Positions 1-8,067 of a stretch of 64,000 nt of DNA are shown in pieces. Location: positions 62,001-126,000 of the forward strand of contig JAJGRE010000002.1 in assembly GCA_021083345.1 (NCBI GenBank). Direction: 5' to 3'. Position 1 is the stretch's first letter. The number at the start of each line of letters is the position of its first letter. Both the position numbers and the translations under genes were made by a program. This DNA is from Calditrichales bacterium MX18-03. GTDB lineage: Bacteria > Bacillota > Clostridia > Lutisporales > Lutisporaceae. The notes under the pieces are model-generated. The model ran no database searches, was not told the DNA's origin, and saw only the letters and a program-made list of their open reading frames with translations.

Positions 1-421
1 TGCCTTCAACCACTTCACCGAAGCAATCCTGCCATGGCAAAGCCCGATGGTAACGGGAGAAACCTTCACCAATGACCGCCTCGCCTGCTACCATCACATC
101 ACCGATATGATAGTGCGGATTGACGGCTCCCGCTGAGCCGGAAAAGAAAACATTCTCACATGCTGTATATTGAAGCGCCAGTGCGCAGTCTCCAGACAGC
201 GGCGCACCGATTCCGCTGCTTATGACGGTCACCGGCTTGCCTTGGTATGTAAGGGTTGCACCTCTGTACCACCCTTCAAACTCGTTAATGACCTTGACGC
301 CGGTCTGCTTGAAAGCCTCGATTCGCCATACCGGTGACAGGATCACACTGGGTGCCATATCCTCCGGCTTGCAGCCGAAATAATTGGCTGTCATTGTTTC
401 TCTGGAAATCGAATCATACAT
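1..421 (-). CDS. Nucleoside phosphorylase family protein (C-terminus cut off by window edge)
   Basis: The reading frame starts at an ATG (complement of 419-421) behind a GGAGGTATTGTC ribosome binding site and runs off the left edge. The visible ~140 residues include SSGIGAP, FFSGSAGAVNPHYHIGDV and GEAVIGEGFSRYH. The Gly-rich phosphate-binding strand and the GSAG(A/G)V...IGD motif are typical of the PNP/UDP phosphorylase fold (uridine or purine nucleoside phosphorylase, or MTA/SAH nucleosidase). These cytosolic enzymes cleave the glycosidic bond in nucleoside salvage. It lies 43 bp downstream of the lipoprotein gene on the same strand, so the two are probably co-transcribed. Substrate specificity cannot be read from the fragment. 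Confidence 0.85.
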   Translation of the reverse strand, partial: MYDSISRETMTANYFGCKPEDMAPSVILSPVWRIEAFKQTGVKVINEFEGWYRGATLTYQGKPVTVISSGIGAPLSGDCALALQYTACENVFFSGSAGAVNPHYHIGDVMVAGEAVIGEGFSRYHRALPWQDCFGEVVEG

Positions 422-464
422 GACAATACCTCCAACCCAGTTTCACAGCATGCTGCCGTTAAAA

Positions 465-1844
465 CTATTTTCCAATATACCGGAGCACGCTTTGGTTTTC
501 CAATGACTCAAACAGCACCATGGCCTTGCCGTCTTCCGAAAGATACATATCATCCAGGTCGGTTTTCGCTGTATATATCAATGTATCTTTCAGCCCGGTA
601 TCAATCCGGACGATGCCGTTGCCTGCACTGAAATAGAGTGAATCGTATCTGTCGGTAATCACATAGCTCTCTCCCCTGATCCAATGGAGGTACTCCACGT
701 CGGTAAAGGTTTTCTGCTCAAGGGAATCGGTTTTGCAGACATACAGGTCACTCTTCTCGAAATTGCCTACCGTATAGGCTAAAAGCTTTCCGGTTGCCGA
801 AAATTTCAAATTAGCCAACTCCACAGGCTTCTCACCGCCGCCGTTCACATTGGTTTCCAGTCGGATCGCCTTGCGGCTGTCGATCTCCACCATGTATATG
901 CAATTGTATGTCAACTGCATATACCAATCGGGCGACTTTTTATCCTTAACGCTGATTCCCGCGAAGGCAATCCTGTCTTCTGCATCATCCCAGACAATGT
1001 CACCGAATACGTACTCATCACCCGTTACCATGAAGACTTCCTGGTAATCGCCATCCTGGACATCATAGACACAGACCACTTTTCCGGGATATACGGCATC
1101 CTCTTCGCCGGACGCCAGCCACTTTTCCCTTCCGTCCTCCAGAATAAAGGCTATCCTGGAGCCGGAGGAGGACCATTTGGAATAGGCAGACTTCAACTCG
1201 CTTCTCAACTTTCCGGTCTCCGCATTGAAAACATACTTGTCATTTACAATGACGTGCTTGTCATTGGGAGCCCAGCTGATCATATACCCGAAGCCCTGGA
1301 TCAGATGCTTGTCGATCAGATCCAGCATAGTGCTCAGCTTCGCATTTCCAAGATCATAGACATAGAGGCCGTACGCATCCGAGCCTTCTTTTTTGGAAGT
1401 CAGCACAACATATTTGCCGTTGGGTGACACCGACACATTGGCACTGTCAGAATAACCTATATTGACAGCGATTTTTTTCGCCTCGCCATCCTTGGCCTTA
1501 AAGAAAAGTGTATTGTCCCCTTCACTTCCCTCAACATAAAGTTGTCCGGTATCGGCGATTCTTTCATAATGCAGGTATTGCTCATTGAAATCGCTTATTC
1601 CTGCTTGAGCAAACTGCCCTGTGCCGACGTTGAGATGGTAGTTTTCAAAAACATCACCGTTCTCCGCCGTCAGCATAACAACGTCGCCGGATCTGTTGAA
1701 AACATTGACGGTGCTGCTGAACTCCTTTACAATCTTTTCATTCTTGATGGTGAGATCCTCTGCTGTCTCAACAGCGGCGGCTTTATTCCCGCAGCCTGAA
1801 AGCAGTAACAAACTGCTGAGCAGCAGGATGACTATTTTTCTCAT
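465..1844 (-). CDS. Lipoprotein with predicted beta-propeller (TolB/WD40-like) domain
   Basis: A 459-residue protein. I start it at the ATG giving MRKIVILLLSS, because GAGGAGGAAAAA sits directly upstream; a longer frame begins 36 bases earlier without a good site. Residues 1-18 are a lipoprotein signal peptide with lipobox LLSGC (Cys18), so the protein should be anchored on the outer face of the membrane. The rest has repeated beta-strand signatures such as VSPNGKYVVLTS, SWAPNDKHVIV, WSSSGSRIAFI and FSATGKLLAYT. These are typical of TolB-like or DPP-IV-like propeller blades. No catalytic domain is visible, and its ligand is unknown. It precedes the nucleoside phosphorylase gene. Confidence 0.75.
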   Translation of the reverse strand: MRKIVILLLSSLLLLSGCGNKAAAVETAEDLTIKNEKIVKEFSSTVNVFNRSGDVVMLTAENGDVFENYHLNVGTGQFAQAGISDFNEQYLHYERIADTGQLYVEGSEGDNTLFFKAKDGEAKKIAVNIGYSDSANVSVSPNGKYVVLTSKKEGSDAYGLYVYDLGNAKLSTMLDLIDKHLIQGFGYMISWAPNDKHVIVNDKYVFNAETGKLRSELKSAYSKWSSSGSRIAFILEDGREKWLASGEEDAVYPGKVVCVYDVQDGDYQEVFMVTGDEYVFGDIVWDDAEDRIAFAGISVKDKKSPDWYMQLTYNCIYMVEIDSRKAIRLETNVNGGGEKPVELANLKFSATGKLLAYTVGNFEKSDLYVCKTDSLEQKTFTDVEYLHWIRGESYVITDRYDSLYFSAGNGIVRIDTGLKDTLIYTAKTDLDDMYLSEDGKAMVLFESLENQSVLRYIGK

Positions 1845-1959
1845 TTTTTCCTCCTCATAACCTGACTTTCTTTGTTGCATCCGGATTATCTGAGATTACC
1901 GGATTTTATTTTTTATAATCTTCAATACAGCTTCATATGCTATAGCGCTCACAGTAACC

Positions 1960-1988
1960 ATTATAGCAGAAAAAACCAAAGCACCCAA
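1960..1988 (-). promoter_or_regulatory. Sigma-A-like promoter for the lipoprotein/phosphorylase unit
   Basis: On the minus strand TTGGGT (complement of 1983-1988) is followed after 17 bases by TATAAT (complement of 1960-1965), with an extended TGC before it. The predicted start lies about 110 bases before the lipoprotein ATG. The rest of 1845-2112 shows no gene. Confidence 0.5.
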
Positions 1989-2112
1989 TACGGAATATAT
2001 GTCTGTCCATTCTTAATCTTCCCCAAAGCTGCCAAACCGTATCCATTTATCTGGAAAATATTGATATTAAATATTATCGCAAATGAAGGAAATAGTCAAT
2101 TCATTTTTCCGT

Positions 2113-2147
2113 AGAAAAAAGCAGCTGCGCCGTATCGGGCAGCTGCT
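2113..2147 (-). terminator. Rho-independent terminator of thiT
   Basis: Stem AGCAGCTGC/GCAGCTGCT with a 10-base loop, followed on the minus strand by a run of T (complement of 2114-2119). It lies 12 bases past the thiT stop. Confidence 0.85.
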
Positions 2148-2158
2148 ATGCTTAATGA

Positions 2159-2689
2159 CTAGATTTGATTGATGTTCCGGATCAAGGGCTTGTATAAAAA
2201 CCACAGGATCAACGTGGAAAGGATGAACTCCGGAAGAAGGTAGGACCCATTGTAAAGTACGGCATAGATCCATGGGTTCATGCCCTCCGGCGCATAGGAA
2301 GCCCATACTATGACACCCGATACCACATGACAGGCAAACCGTCCGAAAACACCAAGAAAAGTACCGGTGAGAACACCCTTCACCGTACCCTTCAAAATGC
2401 CCGCCAAGCCTAACATCCCAAAGGCAACAAGATAATCGAACAAGATGGATATGATATGATAGGAGTAGATTTCTCCTCCAAGGAGGAATTGCATGACACC
2501 GTAGACGGCTCCCACTGCTACACCCCAACCGGCGCCCCAGCGGAGTGCAAAAAGCATGATGGGAATCATGCTTCCAGCCGTTACCGAACCGCCGAAAGGC
2601 GCCTCATAAACCTTTACATAGCTTAAGATCTGGGCCAGTGCCAGCATAAGCCCCGCTTCAGCCAGCATCCTTGTTGATGTTTTTCTCAT
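2159..2689 (-). CDS. thiT: ThiT, thiamine-binding S component of an ECF transporter
   Basis: A 176-residue, six-helix hydrophobic membrane protein of the ThiT/YuaJ family. It captures thiamine and docks on the shared EcfAA'T energising module, which is encoded elsewhere. Residues aligned with the known thiamine site are present: His121 and Trp129 in HVVSGVIVW, then Tyr142 and Asn147 in YAVLYN. They have the same relative spacing as His125, Trp133, Tyr146 and Asn151 of the lactococcal protein (comparison from memory). A TPP riboswitch and an intrinsic terminator lie upstream, so expression should fall when thiamine pyrophosphate is plentiful. It appears to be a single-gene unit ending in a terminator. 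Confidence 0.95.
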   Translation of the reverse strand: MRKTSTRMLAEAGLMLALAQILSYVKVYEAPFGGSVTAGSMIPIMLFALRWGAGWGVAVGAVYGVMQFLLGGEIYSYHIISILFDYLVAFGMLGLAGILKGTVKGVLTGTFLGVFGRFACHVVSGVIVWASYAPEGMNPWIYAVLYNGSYLLPEFILSTLILWFLYKPLIRNINQI

Positions 2690-2770
2690 TGGATACCCTC
2701 CTCAAAATATAAGCATTGCAGCACTTCATTTATAAATTGTCCGGTCGGAAAGCTATACTTTCCGAAACAA

Positions 2771-2797
2771 TAAAAAAGACCGTAATAGTTTACGGTC
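2771..2797 (-). terminator. Riboswitch-controlled terminator in the thiT leader
   Basis: Perfect 8-bp stem GACCGTAA/TTACGGTC with a 4-base loop, followed by TTTTTT on the minus strand. It lies between the TPP aptamer and thiT, the expected position for the expression platform of a transcriptional OFF switch. Confidence 0.85.
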
Positions 2798-2817
2798 CGA
2801 TTTGTTTCCTCATCACG

Positions 2818-2929
2818 ACCGCTTCCCTCCGTTAGAATTAACTAGACAGGTTCAAAGGGTCAGCACCGACAGCGCAAGCAACAGATTGCATGCGGCCAAG
2901 TGCTTCTCAGCATCAGCTCCCCCAGCGGA
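2818..2929 (-). promoter_or_regulatory. TPP (THI-box) riboswitch
   Basis: Read on the minus strand, the region carries the conserved thi-box pieces in order: GGGGAGC, then CTGAGA, then ACCCTTTGAACCTG, then CGGAGGGAAGCGG. The outer CCGC/GCGG ends can pair as P1. The variable P3 arm lies between CTGAGA and ACCC. The aptamer precedes an intrinsic terminator and the thiamine transporter gene thiT, which supports thiamine pyrophosphate as ligand. Confidence 0.95.
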
Positions 2930-2956
2930 AAATCTATTCAATTACATTTCTACCCT

Positions 2957-2985
2957 ATCATATCGTTTTCAACACCGATTGTCAA
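2957..2985 (-). promoter_or_regulatory. Sigma-A promoter of the TPP riboswitch/thiT transcript
   Basis: Consensus TTGACA (complement of 2980-2985), a 17-base spacer and TATGAT (complement of 2957-2962). Transcription would begin about 20 bases before the aptamer. Confidence 0.75.
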
Positions 2986-3177
2986 TAGATGCTGACTATC
3001 TGTCAGTAGATAGCTTTTTCAGCCTCAGCCTTATGCTAGCTGCCCTTTTCTTTCTTTTTTACATCGTCTATGAAAAAGTACTTTATTTCCTACTTTTCGT
3101 CGTACCATTCCTCGTATTGCTTACTTTTATTTACTATCTTACAATAAAACGATATAATGATTTACAGGAGGGATATG

Positions 3178-3654
3178 ATGGATAAGATAAATACCGAATT
3201 GCTTAACGTTTTGGAGGATAACGGCAGGATAACCCATGAAGAGCTGGGAAAGCGGCTGAACCTCTCTCGGCCGGCCATCCATGACCGCGTACATAAGCTG
3301 GAAAAGGAAAAGTTCATCCAGGGCTACCGCTGCATCATTGATTGGAAAAAGCTGGGTCAGGCCATCAAAGCTTTTATATACATCAGGACCAGCGGCGTGG
3401 AATGCAAACAGGTCTCACACCGGTTCGCCCAGCTTTCGGTACCCAATGTGGTCATCGAAGAATGCCACCGGCTTGCCGGTGAATGGTGCTTCGCACTGAA
3501 AGCAAGAGGCAAGACGCCGGAGGATATTGCCAATCTGATCGACATCATCCGACAGGTCCCCGGCACCATTGAGACCTCCACGACTTTTATCCTTTCGACG
3601 GTCAAGGAGAATGGGATCTGTGACTGCAAAACAAACGACTCCAAGGAGGATTAA
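3178..3654 (+). CDS. Lrp/AsnC-family transcriptional regulator
   Basis: About 158 residues with an N-terminal winged helix-turn-helix (LLNVLEDNGRITHEELGKRLNLSRPAIHDRVHKLE written in pieces: LEDNGRI, LGKRLNLSRPAIHDRV) and a C-terminal RAM/ligand-sensing domain. Lrp-type proteins are octameric or dimeric DNA binders that usually respond to amino acids. Two ATGs are adjacent; I chose the second because AGGAGG ends 5-6 bases before it. A TATAAT lies just upstream at 3153-3158. The gene is followed 3 bases later by a DMT-family exporter, so this is probably a local regulator-exporter unit, perhaps for an amino acid. The substrate is inferred, not shown. Confidence 0.9.
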   Translation: MDKINTELLNVLEDNGRITHEELGKRLNLSRPAIHDRVHKLEKEKFIQGYRCIIDWKKLGQAIKAFIYIRTSGVECKQVSHRFAQLSVPNVVIEECHRLAGEWCFALKARGKTPEDIANLIDIIRQVPGTIETSTTFILSTVKENGICDCKTNDSKED

Positions 3655-3657
3655 TCG

Positions 3658-4599
3658 ATGAAAACCCTATTTCCCAACGAACAAAGCAAGGTTATTGCGG
3701 CTTATATATCTGTATGCATCCTGTGGGGCTCCACCTATCTGGCCATGCGCATCGGCGTCAGTGATTTCCCACCAGAGCTGTTCGGCGGCATACGTTTTTT
3801 TATTGCGGGCCTGTTGATGCTCTTGTATGCCAGGCTGCGAGGCTTTTCATTTCCTGAAAACCTGACGGCAATCCGCCGGCAGGCCGTTGTCGGATTATTC
3901 CTGCTGCTGGGCGGAAACGGCCTGGTTGTGTATACGGCGCAGTGGGTGCATTCCGGTGTATCCTCCCTGCTGGTTGCAACCGTTCCTCTCTTTATGGCTA
4001 TTATTGAGCTGTTTGTACCGGGACGGCCAAGAATGGATCTTAAAGGATGGGTCGGCTTGATGATCGGCTTTGCAGGCGTTGCACTACTTGTATTTTTCAA
4101 TGCCCATACCGGTTCGGTGGATCTGCTGGGCGCTGCTCTGCTGATGGTCGCATCGCTTTCCTGGGCTATTGGCTCCATTTATTCGAAAAGCGTTCCTGCT
4201 TCCGGATCGATGTATGCAAATCTGGGCATCCAGATGCTTGCCGGAGGAATCGGTTTAAGCCTGACCGGCCTTCTGATGGGAGAAGCAGCCCGTCTCCAGA
4301 TCACTCCCAAAGCCCTTGGTGCTATGCTTTATCTGATTCTTTTCGGTTCCATGCTGGGCTATTCCTCTTATGGTTATGTCCTCCAGAAATGGCCCGCAGC
4401 AAAAGCAGGGACTTACGCCTATGTCAATCCTCCGGTTGCAGTACTTCTTGGCGCCCTCGTTTTAGGCGAACCTTTTTCACTGGGTATTCTGGTTTCAACG
4501 GTCACCATCCTGCTGGGTGTTCTACTGGTGCAGCTTTCAAAGATCACCCAGGTTTCACCCGCTGCTGCAGTTCAACATGAAAGTAGGGCAATGGAATAA
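3658..4599 (+). CDS. EamA/DMT-superfamily permease
   Basis: A 313-residue integral membrane protein with about ten hydrophobic segments in two repeated halves (EamA domains at roughly 14-145 and 160-297). The N-terminal ILWGSTYLAMRIG and the second-repeat SWAIGSIYSKSVP are characteristic. Members export amino acids, purines or other small metabolites. It starts 3 bases after the stop of the Lrp/AsnC-type regulator, which suggests a co-transcribed and co-regulated exporter. A terminator follows. The substrate is unknown. Confidence 0.9.
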   Translation: MKTLFPNEQSKVIAAYISVCILWGSTYLAMRIGVSDFPPELFGGIRFFIAGLLMLLYARLRGFSFPENLTAIRRQAVVGLFLLLGGNGLVVYTAQWVHSGVSSLLVATVPLFMAIIELFVPGRPRMDLKGWVGLMIGFAGVALLVFFNAHTGSVDLLGAALLMVASLSWAIGSIYSKSVPASGSMYANLGIQMLAGGIGLSLTGLLMGEAARLQITPKALGAMLYLILFGSMLGYSSYGYVLQKWPAAKAGTYAYVNPPVAVLLGALVLGEPFSLGILVSTVTILLGVLLVQLSKITQVSPAAAVQHESRAME

Positions 4600-4614
4600 T
4601 CATGCTTTATCAAA

Positions 4615-4656
4615 AAGCTCAGATTCAGCATTAAAACTGCATCTGAGCTTTTTTTA
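4615..4656 (+). terminator. Terminator after the DMT permease
   Basis: Stem AAGCTCAGAT/ATCTGAGCTT followed by TTTTTTT, 16 bases past the stop codon. Confidence 0.85.
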
Positions 4657-5343
4657 TTGGAAACTGTACTTTTTCAGCCTCGACGTTATGGGGTCCCCCC
4701 CCTCAGACCTGAATTCCGACTGAATAAGGCCTATTCCTTTCTTATAGTGGAACAGCATATGGGACGTCTGATCCTTGAAGTTCACCTTGACGGCGATGCA
4801 GTTGTCGAACTGGCCCGCCGGCACTGTCACAGAGGCATTGGTATCCACAATTTCATATCTGTTCTCTTCGCTGATCCAGAAGGTGCCCTTTTCCAGCGGC
4901 TTTTCAAGTATGATGATATTCAGGTTGCTGGGCTGGCCCAATAGGTTTTTGCTCTCATAAGCTTCTCCCGACCTATAGGTATTGACGATCCTGTCTTTAT
5001 AAAACTCAATGACATTTGCCATAACAGTTCCGCCGTTATCCACCGCAACCTGATACCGGTTGTCTTCTTGGAAGACCACTTCCTGTATGAATGAAGCGTA
5101 TTCGTTTCCCTCACCCTCATACTCCCACCTGTTTCCGACCTTGTAAGGAAAAAAATCTTCCAAACTTTCTTCCTCAGGCGTCGGAGTAGGAGAAGGTGTC
5201 GCTTCCGGTGTGACTGCCGTCGGAACAGGTGCCGGTTCCTGGTTCTGCTGCCGCCCGGTGCACCCCGTCAGGAAAACTGTATTAAGCAAAATGCATGAAA
5301 GCAGCAAGACACTAAGACGTATACGAACAAAACTATTTTTCAT
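4654..5343 (-). CDS. Lipoprotein of unknown function
   Basis: About 229 residues. I chose the ATG (complement of 5341-5343) because GGCGGTG lies 8 bases upstream; a GTG 9 bases earlier is possible. The signal peptide ends in lipobox FLTGC, followed by a Pro/Thr/Glu-rich linker (about residues 30-60) and a beta-rich domain starting FFPYKVGNRWEYEGEGNEY. That opening recurs in clostridial secreted proteins, but I do not recognise a function. It should be lipid-anchored outside the membrane. It is convergent with the DMT permease and shares the intervening terminator region. Confidence 0.7.
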   Translation of the reverse strand: MKNSFVRIRLSVLLLSCILLNTVFLTGCTGRQQNQEPAPVPTAVTPEATPSPTPTPEEESLEDFFPYKVGNRWEYEGEGNEYASFIQEVVFQEDNRYQVAVDNGGTVMANVIEFYKDRIVNTYRSGEAYESKNLLGQPSNLNIIILEKPLEKGTFWISEENRYEIVDTNASVTVPAGQFDNCIAVKVNFKDQTSHMLFHYKKGIGLIQSEFRSEGGDPITSRLKKYSFQ

Positions 5344-5559
5344 TTTCAACACCGCCTTTAAATATTCTATCGATGTTAGTATTCAAATTGTCCTGTCCTA
5401 AAATTCATGAACACAGCATATTGTGCCGCTTTTTCTCAAAGAATATGGTTATAATACTTCTGACATGCTGCAATTTTTTCTTGAGATCAGATAAATTGTA
5501 CTGTACTTGGCCGTTTTTTTTGATATAATGTTTATTAGAAATCTCATGGAGGGATACCA

Positions 5560-5742
5560 ATGGATAAAACCACAAGAAACGCCTTGATTTGGGGCGGAGT
5601 CCTTGTCTTTGAAGCCATCTTGCTGAAACTCCTGAAGAAGTCCGAGCTTTGGTTCTACATTACCCTCCCCATTGCTGCCGGTTTCTTTTTGGCCGAACTT
5701 TTTGTACCGAAGCCCAAAAAACCGAAACGCAATCTGAAGTGA
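5560..5742 (+). CDS. Small two-helix membrane protein
   Basis: Sixty residues with a GGAGGG ribosome binding site 8 bases before the ATG and a TATAAT at 5523-5528. Two hydrophobic segments (about residues 8-24 and 31-48) are followed by a Lys/Pro-rich tail, PKPKKPKRNLK, that probably stays in the cytoplasm. No family is recognised. It ends 15 bases before tRNA-Thr on the same strand and may share its transcript. Confidence 0.7.
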   Translation: MDKTTRNALIWGGVLVFEAILLKLLKKSELWFYITLPIAAGFFLAELFVPKPKKPKRNLK

Positions 5743-5757
5743 GCATATCCATCCCAT

Positions 5758-5833
5758 GCTGGAGTAGCTCAGCCGGTAGAGCAGAGCATTCGTAATGCTC
5801 AGGTCGTGGGTTCGAGTCCCATCTCCAGCTCCA
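5758..5833 (+). tRNA. tRNA-Thr(CGT)
   Basis: A 76-base cloverleaf including an encoded CCA. Acceptor stem GCTGGAG/CTCCAGC, D arm AGCTCAGCCGGTAGAGC, anticodon stem GAGCA/TGCTC with loop TTCGTAA (anticodon CGT), and T arm GTGGGTTCGAGTCCCAT. Confidence 0.95.
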
Positions 5834-5860
5834 AATACGTTTAATAAAGGCTGCATTGAA

Positions 5861-6074
5861 TCATTTTGTTTCGATGGAAGCCTTTTTCATTTTACGCAAA
5901 ACGCTGCCTGCCAGTCCTGCAAAATCGATGCCCGATTTGTAGATCAGCTGTTTGACACCCGGTGTATCAAGAAGGTGAAGCAGTTTGTCGAAATTTCAGC
6001 CTGCACCCCAGCCTTTCGCACTCCAAAGCGCAAGCCAGGCCGGTTACACCGCCGCCGATAATTGCAATTTTCAA
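5861..6074 (-). pseudogene. Remnant of an FAD/NAD(P)-binding oxidoreductase with internal deletion
   Basis: From a TTG behind GAGGGTG the frame reads LKIAIIGGGVTGLACALE, a dinucleotide-binding GxGxxG N-terminus, then stops after about 35 residues. In another frame the DNA continues as FDKLLHLLDTPGVKQLIYKS, ending in KKASIETK and a stop. That looks like a C-terminal end of the same kind of protein. Only about 70 of an expected 350 or more residues remain, so the middle appears deleted with a frame change at the junction. The link between the two halves is inference. This remnant fills most of the gap between tRNA-Thr and the next lipoprotein gene. Confidence 0.6.
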
Positions 6075-6185
6075 TCTGTCACCCTCTTGCTTATGTGCGG
6101 ATAATTTTAACATTTGTCACGCATGCTTTATTATCCCCACCTCGGATATTTATTATCCTCAAGCTGGGTCTGCTCAATTCATTCA

Positions 6186-6761
6186 TTATTTAGTGACAGT
6201 CTCTGCCTTTGTCAACTCTGCCGTATTCCAAATCTCTGTATGTGCATAGTTAATACAATAATCTTTAATTGTCACGGTTGCGGTTCCTTCACTTCCGGGC
6301 GGACCAAAAGCCTCGGCCGCAGCCTCACGGTTGCTGAAAGTAAACCACACGTACCGCTCGTCGTGCCGCAGCTTAGGCAATATCCCCTGTGAAGCTTCAT
6401 CCACCTTGAAGCTGATCTCGTCGCCCAGGAATTCGTCATCCTTCATATGCTTGAAGGTGCCGGTGACCGTTGCTTCTCCCTCAAAACAGATATATGCGTC
6501 ATAATCGGCTCCGTTTTCAGGATGGATCTCCAAAGATACGATCCTCATCCCGGCAACGGTATCCCCTACCTTTACCTGCTCCCCTTCAAAGATATTTCCG
6601 GCTTTGGCTGGCTGGTCCTGGGGCACCTGCGCTTGCTGAACCGGCGAGATGACAGGCACAGCGCTTGGCTCAGCAGGCTGATGTACGACTTCTTTCGGAT
6701 TGGTTGAACAACCGGCAGCCAGTATCGCAAGTATGGCAGCCAGACTTAATATTCTCTTCAT
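6186..6761 (-). CDS. Lipoprotein of unknown function
   Basis: A 191-residue protein preceded by GAGGTGAAAAG. The signal peptide has a lipobox (ILAAGC, Cys18), then a Pro/Gln/Val-rich linker to about residue 55. The C-terminal beta-rich domain opens with GEQVKVGDTVAGMRIVSLE and contains CFEGEATVTGTF. The domain is not one I can name; the GD.VAG layout resembles secreted Firmicute proteins that sit beside copper-amine-oxidase-N stalk proteins. It is downstream of such a protein here, on the same strand but separated by a terminator. Confidence 0.65.
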   Translation of the reverse strand: MKRILSLAAILAILAAGCSTNPKEVVHQPAEPSAVPVISPVQQAQVPQDQPAKAGNIFEGEQVKVGDTVAGMRIVSLEIHPENGADYDAYICFEGEATVTGTFKHMKDDEFLGDEISFKVDEASQGILPKLRHDERYVWFTFSNREAAAEAFGPPGSEGTATVTIKDYCINYAHTEIWNTAELTKAETVTK

Positions 6762-6825
6762 CTTTTCACCTCATCTTTATGACGGAAATCTGTGGAAAAG
6801 GTTCCAATGCTATTTTACCATACAA

Positions 6826-6862
6826 AAGCAAAAAGCCTTAAAAATAATTTAAGGCTTTTTGC
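6826..6862 (-). terminator. Bidirectional-type terminator
   Basis: Stem AAAAAGCCTTAAA/TTTAAGGCTTTTT. It lies 11 bases past the stop of the stalk-domain protein. Confidence 0.85.
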
Positions 6863-6872
6863 AGCATCCGAC

Positions 6873-7877
6873 TTACTGATCATTTTCATTCGTAGTTGCT
6901 GTGTCCGGAGCCCCCTGGTTTGTCCCCTCAGAGGTTGAACCTTCACCTGCAGTTGTGCCGGCAGTGTCGCTGCTGCTTTGTGTATTGTCATCTGCCGTAC
7001 CATCCCCAGCTTCTGCTTCGTTGGCATCCTCTTCATCCGCTTCTTCTTCCTCTTCGATCTCAACAGTACCGTCTTCCGGATCATGCTCGATCTTAAGCCC
7101 CAGCGACTCAACAATGAACCTTATTGGCACCACTGTCCTGTTGTTTATAGACTGTGCCGGTACATCCAGCTGCGTTTCAACCCCGTTTACCGTTACAGCC
7201 TTATTGTCCAGCTGCAGTACGATTACGATGTCACCCTTAGTTATCGTAATGACCCGTGTAGCAGGATCATAGCCTACTTCTGCTCCATATGCCTGGGACA
7301 ATGCCCTTACAGGCACCAGCATCCTGCCTGACTTGATGACCGGAGGAGTATCAAACTTGAGGTTCCTGCCTTTTGCAATGATATTCTCTACCGGTACTAC
7401 CACAAGATCTGCATCAGCGCTTTCCAAAGCTTCTCCTGTCTGTTCGAGCACTTGCAGCTCATCTTCCGTGTAGCTGCTTCTGACAGCTGCCTTCATTTGT
7501 TTCTTGAAAGCCTTTACTTCCAGAACCAATTGTGCGGTCAGTTCCAGGTTCCCGCTTTTTCTTACCTCTGCCAACTGCTGCTGCAGCGCTTTTTTCTGCT
7601 CCATCAGCTGATCCTTCAACGACTTATCCTTTTTATCACTTGTTTCTTCGGAGTCATCTCCGGTTTCTGTTTCAGAACCCTCTGCTTCAACTGCATCATC
7701 TGCCATGCCTTTATTGTCTTTTGCGTCACTGTTTTTCTCTGCTTTTTCAGTATTTGCTGCCCTTTCGCCTGATTTCTCCGCACCGTTACCGCCCGCAAAT
7801 ACTGCCGATGCCATTGTCAGAGAAAACACCATCACCAGCGCAAGTATGATCGCAGCCACTCTTCTTATGTTTTTCAT
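6873..7877 (-). CDS. Secreted copper-amine-oxidase N-terminal (stalk) domain protein
   Basis: A 334-residue protein behind GGAGGGATCAAT. Residues 1-28 form a Sec signal peptide (cleavage near AVFAGG). Residues 30-150 are charged and helix-prone, probably a coiled coil. Residues 165-270 hold the stalk domain: PPVIKSGRMLVPVRALSQA, DPATRVITI, NNRTVVPIRFIVESLG. The last 60 residues are very acidic and then Gly/Thr/Ser-rich (low complexity). This domain is a structural wall or extracellular module in Firmicutes and has no amine oxidase activity by itself. The role is probably at the cell surface. Confidence 0.8.
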   Translation of the reverse strand: MKNIRRVAAIILALVMVFSLTMASAVFAGGNGAEKSGERAANTEKAEKNSDAKDNKGMADDAVEAEGSETETGDDSEETSDKKDKSLKDQLMEQKKALQQQLAEVRKSGNLELTAQLVLEVKAFKKQMKAAVRSSYTEDELQVLEQTGEALESADADLVVVPVENIIAKGRNLKFDTPPVIKSGRMLVPVRALSQAYGAEVGYDPATRVITITKGDIVIVLQLDNKAVTVNGVETQLDVPAQSINNRTVVPIRFIVESLGLKIEHDPEDGTVEIEEEEEADEEDANEAEAGDGTADDNTQSSSDTAGTTAGEGSTSEGTNQGAPDTATTNENDQ

Positions 7878-8067
7878 ATTGATCCCTCCAAAAATATAAT
7901 CGGCAGATACACTTCTCCTGGCATGAATAAACTTGAATCGGAGATGTCTTCATCCACTTATGTTATAATATACGCATCCGCCCTGTCATTTTTAGGGGTG
8001 ATTTGGAAAAATAGGCCGATTTGCCTACTTGTCCTACTTTCGACTTATTAAGCCAGACCTTTGAACG

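Noticed and set aside
2067-2528. Minus-strand ORF overlapping thiT in another frame
   Set aside because: ThiT has residue-level support and a riboswitch; the overlapping frame is Cys/Trp/His-rich noise.
2991-3021. Inverted repeat CTATCT...AGATAG followed by TTTTT on the plus strand
   Set aside because: It looks like a terminator, but no plus-strand gene lies upstream; it may be chance or an operator, so not listed as a feature.
5449-5856. Minus-strand ORF with GDGTRTHDLSI near its start
   Set aside because: It is the antisense of tRNA-Thr, a well-known false-protein artefact, and overlaps the small membrane protein gene.
6815-7114. Second minus-strand frame in the acidic tail of the stalk protein
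   Set aside because: A shadow frame in low-complexity DNA with biased composition; no ribosome site.
6873-7877. Annotation as copper amine oxidase
   Set aside because: Only the N-terminal stalk domain is present; no catalytic topaquinone domain or copper site.
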